From NCBI RefSeq assembly GCF_964340395.1, contig NC_135558.1, positions 22,913,564-22,977,563 on the forward strand: a DNA stretch of 64,000 bases, in the 5' to 3' direction. Below are positions 22,406 to 33,086 of the stretch, in pieces. The stretch comes from Glandiceps talaboti. Taxonomy: Eukaryota > Hemichordata > Enteropneusta > Spengelidae. The notes under the pieces are model-generated. The model did no database searches. It saw nothing but the letters and a program-made list of their open reading frames with translations, and was not told where the DNA came from. Positions within the stretch are counted from its first letter, which is position 1, and the number at the start of each line of letters is the position of its first letter. The position numbers and the translations under genes are program-made.

Positions 22406-24715
22406 TGAGTGGATATGTAAATGGTAATGATAGCTAGTGTATAGCTATGTGAGTGGATATGTAAATGGTAACAATAATGTATAGGAACTAGACTATGTGA
22501 GTGGAGGTATAAATCGTAACAATACTGTATAGGGACTAGACTATGTGAGTGGAGGTATAAATCATAACAATACTGTATAGGGACTAGACTATGTGAGTGG
22601 AGGTATAAATCGTAACAATACTGTATAGGGACTGGACTATGTGAGTGGAGGTATAAATCGTAACAATACTGTATAGGAACTAGACTATGTGAGTGGAGGT
22701 ATAAATCGTAACAATACTGTATAGGGACTAGACTATGTGAGTGGAGGTATAAATCATAACAATACTGTATAGGGACTAGACTATGTGAGTGGAGGTATAA
22801 ATCGTAACAATACTGTATAGGGACTAGACTAATGTGAGTGGAGGTATAAATCGTAACAATACTGTATAGGAACTAGACTATCGTGAGTGGAGGTATAAAT
22901 CGTAACAATACTGTATAGGAACTAGACTATGTGAGTGGAGGTATAAATCATAACAATACTGTATAGGGACTAGACTATGTGAGTGGAGGTATAAATCGTA
23001 ACAATACTGTATAGGAACTAGACTATGTGAGTGGAGGTATAAATCGTAACAATACTGTATAGGAACTAGACTATGTGAGTGGAGGTATAAATCGTAACAA
23101 TACTGTATAGGGACTAGACTATGTGAGTGGAGGTATAAATCGTAACAATACTGTATAGGAACTAGACTATCGTGAGTGGAGGTATAAATCGTAACAATAC
23201 TGTATAGGGACTAGACTATCGTGAGTGGAGGTATAAATCGTAACAATACTGTATAGGAACTAGACTATGTGAGTGGAGGTATCAATCGTAACAATACTGT
23301 ATAGGGACTAGACTATGTGAGTGGAGGTATAAATCGTAACAATACTGTATAGGAACTAGACTATGTGAGTGGAGGTATAAATCGTAACAATACTGTATAG
23401 GGACTAGACTATCGTGAGTGGAGGTATAAATCGTAACAATACTGTATAGGAACTAGACTATGTGAGTGGAGGTATAAATCGTAACAATACTGTATAGGGA
23501 CTAGACTATGTGAGTGGAGGTATAAATCGTAACAATACTGTATAGGAACTAGACTATGTGAGTGGAGGTATAAATCGTAACAATACTGTATAGGAACTAG
23601 ACTATGTGAGTGGAGGTATAAATCGTAACAATACTGTATAGGGACTAGACTATGTGAGTGGAGGTATAAATCGTAACAATACTGTATAGGAACTAGACTA
23701 TCGTGAGTGGAGGTATAAATCGTAACAATACTGTATAGGAACTAGACTATGTGAGTGGAGGTATAAATCGTAACAATACTGTATAGGGACTAGACTATCG
23801 TGAGTGGAGGTATAAATCGTAACAATACTGTATAGGAACTAGACTATGTGAGTGGAGGTATAAATCGTAACAATACTGTATAGGGACTAGACTATGTGAG
23901 TGGAGGTATAAATCGTAACAATACTGTATAGGAACTAGACTATGTGAGTGGAGGTATAAATCGTAACAATACTGTATAGGAACTAGACTATGTGAGTGGA
24001 GGTATAAATCGTAACAATACTGTATAGGGACTAGACTATGTGAGTGGAGGTATAAATCGTAACAATACTGTATAGGAACTAGACTATCGTGAGTGGAGGT
24101 ATAAATCGTAACAATACTGTATAGGGACTAGACTATCGTGAGTGGAGGTATAAATCGTAACAATACTGTATAGGAACTAGACTATGAGTGGAGGTATAAA
24201 TCGTAACAATACTGTATAGGGACTAGACTATGTGAGTGGAGGTATAAATCGTAACAATATTGTATAGGAACTAGACTATGTGAGTGGAGGTATAAATCGT
24301 AACAATACTGTATAGGAACTAGACTATGTGAGTGGAGGTATAAATAGTAACAATACTGTATAGGGACTAGACTATGTGAGTGGAGGTATAAATCGTAACA
24401 ATACTGTATAGGAACTAGACTATGTGAGTGGAGGTATAAATCGTAACAATACTGTATAGGGACTAGACTATGTGAGTGGAGGTATAAATCGTAACAATAC
24501 TGTATAGGAACTAGACTATGTGAGTGGAGGTATAAATCGTAACAATACTGTATAGGAACTAGACTATGTGAGTGGAGGTATAAATCGTAACAATACTGTA
24601 TAGGGACTAGACTATGTGAGTGGAGGTATAAATCGTAACAATACTGTATAGGGACTAGACTATGTGAGTGGAGGTATAAATCGTAACAATACTGTATAGG
24701 GACTGGACAACACTT
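22406..24715. repeat. 48-bp minisatellite, about 48 copies, in the last kinesin intron
   Basis: The unit starts GTGAGTGGAGGTATAAATCG and continues through AACAATACTGTATAGG to ACTAGACTAT. Units vary mainly at GGAACT versus GGGACT and by an occasional extra base pair (TATCGTGAG instead of TATGTGAG). Because 48 is divisible by 3, part of it is open on the - strand as a 16-residue repeat (24182-24718), which I treat as a by-product. The first two units (22406-22498) are degenerate. Confidence 0.95.
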
Positions 24716-25033
24716 CACTAGAGTTGCATGAAATGTACCGTACCAGTAGACGTTAACTGGTTACAGTACTTCAGGTGGAATTAAAGGGATGTAGGTTTGA
24801 CTCCTCTATGTGTCACTATATATGCTCATTATACTAAGTCTTTGATAACTTTGACTGGGTAACACTTGCACAATTAACTTGCCAATGCCATGATACACTA
24901 AGCGATACCATCTCTTAGCTAGCTTTCTAATAAATCCTGTGAAGTGTTAGAGTCCTTAATACCCATCATTAGATTTATCTTGAATGCAAAGATATCAATT
25001 CAACAAGCTTTCATTTCTTGTCTGTTTCTATAG

Positions 25034-25200
25034 ATATAATGGCAAGAACATGAAGAATAAACCAAAGATTAAAGAGGATCCAAAGGATGCTTTACTTCGA
25101 GAATTCCAAGATGAGATTGTAAGACCAAAATCACAGCTGGATAAGAAGGGAGGAGGTGGTCAGGTGACATTAAAGAAGAGACAAAGAAGGATGACTGCAG
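25034..25200 (+). CDS. KIF3B-like exon: neck linker and start of neck
   Basis: Acceptor TTTCTATAG, donor GCAG|GTATAA. It supplies one base that completes Arg with the AG of the preceding exon, giving [20 protein letters not shown] and then [23 protein letters not shown]3B has [41 protein letters not shown]. The KNIKNKP and [12 protein letters not shown] strings are kinesin-II hallmarks. A basic KKRQRR follows as in KIF3B. The exon leaves in phase 1, but no later exon (stalk, tail) was recognised in the window. Confidence 0.9.
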
Positions 25201-27710
25201 GTATAAATTATGATTAGAATAAAAAACTTTCCATCAGATGTATATCAGTATAAATGAAATAGTATATAGGAAATAGGAACAGAATATACCAAATACTCCA
25301 TAAGAAACGAGATCTGTATCATTAACATGACGGAAAGCCCTTTTAAAAAGTTGGACCTCACTTCCTCACATTGTTATTAAGTGATTAATTAAATTCAAAT
25401 ATTTGAAGGGGTTAAAAACTACTGATAAGGAACTGTTAATAATGTCAACAGATACTTGTCTACTGGTACTACTTTTGAAGGATGCTGGAGGTGGATGTGT
25501 AGTTGTTAAAACTAAAACCTGAGATTGAAAACAGCTGGTTATGTGTAGTAAAATGTGGTGGCCACTGCAAAAAGAAACTTTTATTTGCTTTTACCATGTT
25601 AATGTTCGATAAAGATTTTCACTGCAGTGTACTAGCTACTACTTTCATTTTTTAAGGTGACGACGGGGCTGGGACACTGTCAAGTTCTTGATCATTTCAC
25701 CGTGACCTCGCTGTTATGTCTGGGTCATAGCAAATGTACCTCAGACCACTAAATAGATGTTAGTGGTCTGAGACTGTACACAGTACTAGTACAGCCAGTG
25801 CTTGTGCTCGTACTGGTACTTGAGCACAAGGTACAATTGTTTCCTGAGATATGTATCAGAATGGTTTCTATCAGAATACAATAAAATGGCAATAATATCA
25901 ATATTATTGACGTATTTAGCCAACTGAATATGAGGGGTAAAATTGTTTCTGTGATAGAGCAAGCCAGAAGCGCAAGTCCACTCACCGCGACAGCAAGATA
26001 TATACATACTTGAGCTTGTATTTCAGGGTTTTTCTCGCTGAGATTGGGCTATCAATACATCACTTGCCTAAAAACAAACTCATTTAAATTCAAACTTAAA
26101 TAAACAGCCGCTCATATTCTGAATTTCAACTGTTAAATATCAAAGGAACTTTCCCATGTGGTCCTAATAAGTCAAACACAGACTTACGATCTGTGCATTA
26201 CTGGGACAAGCCATTAGCCAAGCAAGTGGACTTGTTATCAAAGAGTACCAATATTTACACATGTGATGATGGGCTCTTACATAACACAAGTAAACAGTGT
26301 AGTTCACAGCGTAAGATCATTTCTAAGGAGTGAGTCAATTGAGGCAAACCTTATCTCCGTCTTATATCAGTTGTTATCAATTTATTAGGCTATTATAAGT
26401 AACGCTACAAACAGCTTTAGAGATGCAAACAACTTTTATGACACCCGTTTTCATCAGGCAAGCCCGCGGGTTTGTTGCACTTGGACCGCTAATGGTTTGT
26501 GACTGTCATGGGTTTAAATGACAACTTAGGGGTTTAAACCTAGTCCAAAAACTCAAAAACTGAAGTTCGATTTTTAGCACAACTGAACGAATAAGGGGTT
26601 CAGTAGTGCTGTAATCATGATGTGGTGTCTGTCCATCTGTCTTGTTTGTGAGTGTGTGCAACCGCCATGCCAATTGTTTTGAAATTTGGTGGCGATGTTC
26701 CCTTTGGTGTGTCTAATTGGGAAATTGTTGAAATCAAAATTGATTGGACCAGAGGTGTGCGTTTTGGGTAAAAAAAAATGTATAGAGAATCAAAACTTGC
26801 AGTCTCAGTAAAAGAGTAAGTTATAGTTTTATTGATGTCATGAAATCATGAAATCTTTTATAACGACTTTGCTGGATAGGCATGTGAATAAACATTAAAC
26901 AACGACAAGACCCCACCCATAGCAACAGTCAAATAATGGTGCATATTGCATAATAGGTATAATAATATGTATTGGCGTGTGGATAAACATTTTTTTGAAT
27001 ATCACGAAGTTTATAGCTATGCTACTATCCCAGTAGCGCTATGATTAGCTGACACATTTACAAACGTCTCATGTCGTTCTGAAAACTCCAAATTGATGAA
27101 GATAAACATTTAATCAACATCACATCCACAATGTAGGAAACCAGGTCTTAATCAACATCACATGCACAATGTAGGAAACCAGGTCTTATTTCTTTGTTAT
27201 ACATTTCAGAGAGTTTGAGAATTACAATTTCCACATTTTATGTGTGAAATACCCAGTCGGTCACTGTGATCAATACAAGACTGTAATGACACGGGATACC
27301 ATTTCCTACTAATCAAAGGTCATTCCCTTCTTTCTAAATATATCGCTACATTTTTTCCTGTCTAAACTTAACTACATATATTGCCAAATTGAGTGGAATT
27401 TAACACTTTTTAGGAAAAAATGATCTGCCAAGCTCTTTCACTTCTGTACTGAAGCAAGTTCAGCATGGCCAAGAGGGCCACCAGTTATAACTTTTGAAGT
27501 ACAAACATCCATATTTATTTATTTATTTATTCATGATTGATCTAAAAATTACAATGAATTATTTTATTAATCTATCATTTTATTTCTCCATAACCTTAGT
27601 TTGATACACATTACAGTTTGTGGACTTCACTTATGTAAACAGAAATTTATATAAAAGAAATTTGATAAATTAAATGCATATAGAAAACGAAAACAAGTAT
27701 TGCAGTAAAA
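25201..27710. other. Downstream region, dispersed repeats only
   Basis: No exon recognised. 25838-25996 is an inverted, diverged relative of the foldback element interior (17838-17985). 26575-26960 is a member of the dispersed hairpin family (GCACAACTGAAC ... GTTCAGTAGTGC followed by TGTGGTGTCTGTCC). A 34-bp direct repeat (AATCAACATCACATSCACAA and onward) sits at 27115 and 27150. Confidence 0.55.
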
Positions 27711-28513
27711 TATACGTATGTCAAAGTAGTATTATCAACCACCTGTGAAATATACGTATGTCTAAGTAGTATTATCAACCAACTGTGAAATATACATATG
27801 TCAAAGTAGTATCATCAACCACCTGTGAAATATACGTATGTCTAAGTAGTATTATCAACCACCTGTGAAATATACGTATGTCAAAGTAGTGTCATCAACC
27901 ACCTGTGAAATATACGTATGTCAAAGTAGTGTTGTCAACCATCTGTGAAATATACATATGTCAAAGTAGTATCATCAGCCTTCTGTGAAATATACGTATG
28001 TCAAAGTAGTATCATCAGCCTTCTGTGAAATATACGTATGTCTAAGTAGTATTATCAACCATCTGTGAAATATACATATGTCAAAGTAGTATCATCAGCC
28101 TTCTGTGAAATATACGTATGTCTAAGTAGTGTTATCAACCATCTGTGAAATATACGTATGTCTAAGTAGTGTCATCAACCATCTGTGAAATATACGTATG
28201 TCTAAGTAGTATTATCAACCATCTGAGAAATATACGTATGTCTAAGTAGTATTATCAACCATCTGTGAAATATACGTGTCTAAGTAGTATTATCAACCAT
28301 CTGTGAAATATACGTATGTCTAAGTAGTATTATCAACCATCTGTGAAATATACGTATGTCTAAGTAGTATTATCAACCATCTGTGAAATATACATATGTC
28401 AAAGTAGTATTATCAACCATCTGTGAAATATACGTATGTCTAAGTAGTATTATCAACCATCTGTGAAATATACGTACATGATGTATGTCTAAGTAGTGTC
28501 ATCAACCACCTGT
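27711..28513. repeat. 40-bp minisatellite array, left of BEL element
   Basis: About 20 copies of a unit beginning ATACGTATGTCTAAGTAGTR and ending CATCAACCAYCTGTGAAAT. It ends at ACCACCTGT, directly followed by the LTR-like sequence AGATGTTGCAGCC. The same satellite resumes right of the element (33087-34710). Confidence 0.92.
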
Positions 28514-28709
28514 AGATGTTGCAGCCTTGTAATGCCTAATGTTCTGTGCAACGCCTTATATATCTAGAGAGTCACATGTTTATAGTTCTACAAGCCCATT
28601 TAGTTCCAATATACTATTGCAGGTTACTCACCATACACTAGAATCATCTGTCTGTTGCCACACCGATTTCAAAGCCACAATGTCCACAATCCAAATAAAG
28701 TATCAAATG
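28514..28709 (-). repeat. Truncated 3' LTR of the BEL/Pao element
   Basis: It matches 32593-32790 almost base for base (AGATGTTGCAGCCTTGTAAT, then CACATGTTTATAGTTC, then CACAATGTCCACAATCCAAA). It then breaks at TATCAAATGAGAA and passes straight into the RNase H frame, showing an internal deletion. Confidence 0.85.
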
Positions 28710-28711
28710 AG

Positions 28712-29031
28712 AAATCATGCTATCAGTCCAGAAGAATGTTTCATCAACTTTCATGTCCAACTCTTTCTTTATACTTTTGTCTACTCGCACTGCTAATGTT
28801 GCTGCAGACAGTTCCATTTGTGGGATGGTGACTTGTTTTAGTGGAGCTACACATGACTTTCCTAGCATGAAAGTACAGTGTACCTTGTCCTCATTGTTTA
28901 CCATGCGTATGTATGACACAGTACCATAGCCGGACTTGCTTGCATCAGAAAAGTGACGTAAGTAGCTATGTTGATACAGGTTGTACACATCCTTCTGGTT
29001 TCATACATCGGTTCACTGACAAACTGTACTC
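28712..29031 (-). pseudogene. BEL/Pao RNase H fragment
   Basis: On the - strand the frame has HFSDASKSGYGTVSY, with the first catalytic Asp of the family pattern HxFxDAS, then QMELSAATLAVR with the catalytic Glu, and FFWTDSM with the third catalytic Asp. It ends within a few residues of FFWTDS at the LTR junction, so the C-terminal part of RNase H and all of integrase are lost. It is separated from the RT frame by stops near 29000. Confidence 0.85.
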
Positions 29032-29713
29032 TTACTTAGGCAAATCTTCTAGCCATTTCTCCCATTTCTTCTGTTGCTTAGCTGGTATTTGTTCATCCCA
29101 ACCAAGCTTTTGTTTACATAAGTCCTGTAGAATCATTTTTGGTGGCAATACTGCTGGTGCCACTATTCCTAATGGATCATAGACTGAGCTGACCACTGAT
29201 AGGATACCCTGCCTTGTAACTGGTTTGTCCTTTATTTGTATAAGGAAGCCAAACTTATCTGTTTCGACGTCCCAGCACATACCAAGTGCTCTCTCCATAG
29301 GCAGGTTATCTTGGTCCAAGTCTAAATTCTTCATTTCTTTTGCTCTTTCTTCTTCAGGAATGGACTCCAACACAGGCTGATGGTTACTTATCCATTTAGT
29401 CAGTCTGAAGCCTCCTTGTTTGCATATTTTAGTTAAGTCTCTAGATAGTGATACTCCTTGCTCATTTGTTGACATGGATTTCAACATGTCATCAACATAG
29501 AAGTTATTTTGTATTGTATTGTATTGTATTGGTGACCTCTGGCCGGTAACACTGCTTGCTGTCTTCAGCTGTCCTTTTCAACACATAGTTGGCACAACTT
29601 GGTGATGATGTGGCCCCAACGATGTGTACTTCCATACGATACTCCTGTAATGGTTGGACACTGTCCCCCTCATAGGAAATGTTGAAAATTGTGGTACTCC
29701 TTTCATACTGCAA
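29032..29713 (-). pseudogene. BEL/Pao reverse transcriptase, palm and thumb
   Basis: Two frames joined at a microsatellite. The upstream part (29713-29504) contains [20 protein letters not shown], the fingers/palm motif before the active site. The downstream part starts with YVDDMLKSM (the catalytic Asp pair, 29488-29499) and continues with [19 protein letters not shown], and [15 protein letters not shown], which is a strong Pao signature. Four TATTG pentamers at about 29505-29530 separate the parts and shift the frame. Confidence 0.88.
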
Positions 29714-30329
29714 CTTGTGAAAACATGGCTTCCATATCAGCCATCAGTGCTACTGGTTCTTGACGAAATCGTATAAGTGTTCCCACTAATGAATTGGTGA
29801 TATATGGTCCTTGCATCAGCTCTTTAATTAAATATGTCCTTTGAAAGTCTGCTACACAATCAAACACTACCCGTATCTTCCTTTTCTGTTGGTGGTACAC
29901 CCCATGATGTGGTATGTACCATTTCTTTCCATCTTTACCTTTGAGTTCTTGATCTGGTATCTTTTCAGCATCATCTTTATTTATGATAGTTTCCATAAAT
30001 ACCTTGTAATCTTCATGATATTGGTGATCCCTTGCAAATCTTCGTTTCAGATGTTTTATCCTTTGTTCAGCTACTGATCTGTCATTTGGCATTTTCACAT
30101 CAGGATGTCTAAATGGTAAATGCACCTGATAATGACCATCTTCACATTTAGTATTGTTCATCATAATTTGCATGAACCTGGTATCTTCGACAGATCTTTC
30201 TGGTTTGTCATCTATGGACTTTTCGCTGAATTCTTGGTTGAAGTAGCTTGCAAGATGTTGCTCTATCTGTACGTCAACTTTGATCCAATTCACTGATACC
30301 CGCTCTGCAACTTCTCCGGCCCCATCCAT
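29703..30329 (-). pseudogene. BEL/Pao protease-RT linker and RT N-terminal part
   Basis: A 208-residue open frame with YQVHLPFRHPDVKMPNDRSV, KIPDQELKGKDGKKWYIPHH, GVYHQQKRKIRVVFDCVADF and ADMEAMFSQV. The order matches the N-terminal half of Pao RT: the WYIPHHGV block, then the RVVFD block, then ALMADMEAMFSQV with the first catalytic Asp. Left of it the frame shifts to reach YVDD. Confidence 0.88.
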
Positions 30330-31278
30330 TTACAGCCCATCCTAGTAAAGTTTTGACTGCATATGGTCCGTCATCCTGACTGTTGATGACTTCCTATGGT
30401 TCTTATGCTTCGGGTACATTGTATCCTATCAGCAAGCCAATATCTGCATTAATACTTGGCAAATGTGTATCACACAAATTGATATGGCCATCTTGTGTCT
30501 TCTTACATTTAACAATGTCCTTCGTTCACACAGGTATTTCACTATGTGTATAAGTTGTTGGAAGCTGTATAACATTATTTCCATCCAAGTCGGTGACTTC
30601 CAGCCCCTTCAGTATGTAACTATTTACTACTTTAGTCTCTGTCATTGTGCGTACGTTTAGCTTTGTCTTCTAACCTCCGGTATTTAGTTGCTGCCTTATT
30701 GCCTCTGTACAGAATACTGCATCTGACTTCCATTGTCAAGGAATGCATATGTCTGCACAGATGCACTTGATTTACATCTCAGCACAACTTCTCTCGGTGC
30801 TGATGGCAAAGCTGGAACGCTTCGGCCTTGCACTTGACCTTCTTCCTGACTTCACATTTGACTTATCTTCCCTTCGTTGGGTTGCATGATTCAAATTGCC
30901 AAATACAGCATTCAACATAACATCAGCCTCTTTCTGTACAAAACTGCACAAGCTCTCTGAACTCTACTGGCCTATGTTGCAGCAGGCGATACGTCTTTCT
31001 TAACCATTTTGTATGGCAATTTCTCAACCAGCATTTGTAAGTTCTTATGATAAATGGGTTCTTTCAGATGTACTTCACCGTCCATCACATTTTCACACTT
31101 TGCCAGGAAGACAGCAAACTTGTTCATTGCTGTCTTGTCTTCAGCTTTGATATCTGGCCATTGTTCTGCTCTTTGGTGTATGCCATACCTATAAAACAGG
31201 AGTTACTATACTTTTTCTCCAGCAAGTCTCTGGCTCTTTTATATCCTTTATTTGGATCCATGTGGATGCAACTGGCAA
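30330..31278 (-). pseudogene. BEL/Pao Gag C-terminal to protease region, not open
   Basis: This lies between Gag and RT in the expected place. I can see no frame longer than about 90 residues in the element's orientation, so protease is either destroyed or too diverged to call. Confidence 0.5.
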
Positions 31279-32058
31279 CTAGTTCTCCTGGTTCATCTGT
31301 GGTGTACTGTTGCAGATAGTAGAGCCTGTCACCAGAACCATGCTTTCTTGATTTCTTACACTCTTTCTTCCTATATTTGAAATACTATCATCTGGTTCCA
31401 CATCAACTTCTGTTTTAACAGTTATATTTGATTGCATAACTGTCTCAACAGGCTCTGATTTCACAACTGTCTTTTGCCTCACAACTTGTTCTGAACTCAC
31501 AACTGGAAGTGAGTTCACAACCTGCTACGAGTCCTCAACTTGTTCTTTATTCACTCACAACTTGTTCTTGATGAAACTGCTGTTGTGCCTTTGTAGCAGT
31601 GTTACTTTGATCTTCTGTAACATGTTGATCTTCTGTACACTCAGTATCTGGTGTAGCACTTTCCTCTGCCATGCTTTGCTGCCAATGATTAACTTTTCTT
31701 CTGAATTTGTTGAATTCCTGAAACTTATGAACTACTTATTTTGCATAGTCCGTTTTCTGTTTATCTTCATCCAGCTTACTGTGATATGCCTTATCTGTAT
31801 CCTGTAAGTTAACAAACGCCTGTACCCATTCATCCAATTTTTCACTGACTGCCTCCACATTTTCTGCATTCTTCAGCAGAACCTGAATTTCACGTGTTCT
31901 TCCAGTTACCTGTCCACAGGCACCTGACCTTTGACCTTTTAGTCTTTTCCTTTCTTCCTCCAAGAATGTCGGCATGGTTTGTGTGGCCTTTTGGGATCTT
32001 CAATTTCTCCCCCTACAGCACCAAGCTCAGCATACTGTTCTGATTCTTCACTGTCCAT
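31279..32058 (-). pseudogene. BEL/Pao Gag, frameshifted
   Basis: A start codon at 32058 opens a short acidic frame beginning MDSEESEQYAELGAVG. It shifts near 31975 into a charged frame containing FLEEERKRLKGQRSGACGQV and KNAENVEAVSEKLDEWVQAF, typical of BEL Gag N-terminal helices. A further block (31518-31279) contains NSLPVVSSEQVVRQKT and is Val/Glu/Thr rich. At least one frameshift and several stops are present. Confidence 0.7.
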
Positions 32059-32592
32059 GATGATATACAGTAGTTTGCTGTCCTTCAATTTTCACAAATA
32101 AATAAGTTATTTATGTGTGACCTTTCACCCTTTGTATTGTAAGATTATAAAGGGAGTGTCTCTTTTCCAGTACAGGATGTTATGTAAAACAAACGGGCCC
32201 AGTACTGACCTTCAGAATTCCAATGTCTGTTTACCTTTGATTCTATTTGTAAATACAGGAAATTGATGCCAAGTTGGTGAATTTTCCCATCAAAGTTCTG
32301 TCCAATTCTGTGTAACAAAGTCTTTCTGGAATAGAAACTTGCTGACGTCTTGAGAATTCCTTCTTACACTCAAAGTACTTTTACTATGGTGTGTAAGCCT
32401 TTCCAAGTCCTTCGGCACATTAACTTGTCTCTCCTGGAGAAGTGTCTTTTGTAACAGCCTTTACAAACACAACTTTGTCCAACAATAGACTTCACTATAG
32501 TTCTCACTATAGCCTTTCCACATGTAGACTTTCCCAAACAGTTTTCAATAGTTCTTATTTTCACAATCATAGTCCACAATAGTTTTTACCTT
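32059..32592 (-). other. BEL/Pao 5' untranslated leader
   Basis: Non-coding stretch between the 5' LTR and the Gag start. A tRNA primer site should lie just left of 32593. I cannot match it to a specific tRNA. Confidence 0.5.
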
Positions 32593-33066
32593 AGATGTTG
32601 CAGCCTTATAATGCCTAATGTTCTGTGCAACGCCTTATATCTAGAGAGTCACATGTTTATAGTTCCACAAGCCCATTTAGTTCCAATATCCTATAGCAGG
32701 TTACTCACCATACACTAGAATCATCTGTCTGTTGTCACACTGATTTCAAAGCCACAATGTCCACAATCCAAATACGGTATCAAATGAGAAAACCATAAGT
32801 TTAATCGATGAAATCAAATATAACAACTTCTAGAAACTATTCTAATGTCCTACAATTATTGGTAAGTCTAGATTTGTCCGATGTTGATTCACAGTCAATA
32901 TTGGTTGTTCACTGTACCTGTTTCCGCAGTGTCTTAAATGATAATCAAACAAGTTATTCACAGTCTTCGAGGTAATGAAGTCACATAGCCTTTGTTATAA
33001 CTGGACTAGCTGAGCCTTGTAATATTGTAACATATCATAATGTATTGGAGGGGTACATGTCTAAGT
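32593..33066 (-). repeat. 5' LTR of the BEL/Pao element
   Basis: About 440-470 bp, from AGATGTTGCAGCC to the ATTGTAACA / GGGGTACATGTCTAAG end. It is followed by an 18-base G run (about 33069-33086) and the satellite. Confidence 0.75.
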
Positions 33067-33086
33067 CGGGGGGGGGGGGGGGGGGG

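Larger units (their letters stand above)
7061..25200 (+). pseudogene. KIF3B-like kinesin-II motor gene, exon-duplicated and probably degenerate
   Basis: Exons spread over 18 kb encode a chopped version of the KIF3B motor domain. KIF3B is the plus-end kinesin subunit that pairs with KIF3A and KAP3 for ciliary and vesicle transport. Seen in order: beta-1 strand block (7061), P-loop block (9504), loop 5 to alpha-3 block (10083), pre-switch I block (10756), switch I exon and alpha-4/loop 12/alpha-6 exon (four copies each, 12149-21310), and neck linker/neck (25034). Exact shared strings such as [33 protein letters not shown] and [12 protein letters not shown] favour KIF3B over KIF3A. Expected but not found: start codon exon, the TFTFDAVY block before the P-loop exon, the DLAGSE switch II exon, and the coiled-coil stalk and tail. 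Every exon found lacks stops and keeps GT-AG borders, so expression of a partial product is possible. Without switch II a motile ATPase is unlikely. It could instead be a recently decayed paralogue or a neofunctionalised non-motor. Confidence 0.8.
28514..33066 (-). mobile_element. Decayed BEL/Pao LTR retrotransposon
   Basis: Two copies of a terminal repeat beginning AGATGTTGCAGCCTT flank Gag-Pol coding remnants on the - strand. The right copy (32593-33066) is the complete 5' LTR in element orientation. The left copy (28514-28709) is cut short. Between them, right to left: Gag start (about 32058), Gag (31975-31279), the protease and linker region (about 31046-30340, not open), and the RT N-terminal region (30329-29703). 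Then come RT palm (29713-29032, with the YVDD catalytic box at 29488-29499) and the start of RNase H (28988-28712). Integrase is absent. Frameshifts and stops break every protein, so the copy is dead. Confidence 0.85.

Noticed and set aside
22406-24715. Regular 48-bp repeats as a CRISPR array
   Set aside because: Units are contiguous with no unique spacers, and the surrounding DNA is eukaryotic with spliced exons.
24182-24718. 178-residue - strand reading frame with a PIQYCYDLYLHSHSLV repeat as a real protein
   Set aside because: It is only a stretch of the 48-bp satellite that stays open because the unit length is divisible by three; units with an extra base break it.
7061-25200. A functional KIF3B motor
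   Set aside because: Switch II, the TFTFDAVY block, start exon and stalk are not found, and switch I and P-loop residues are changed.
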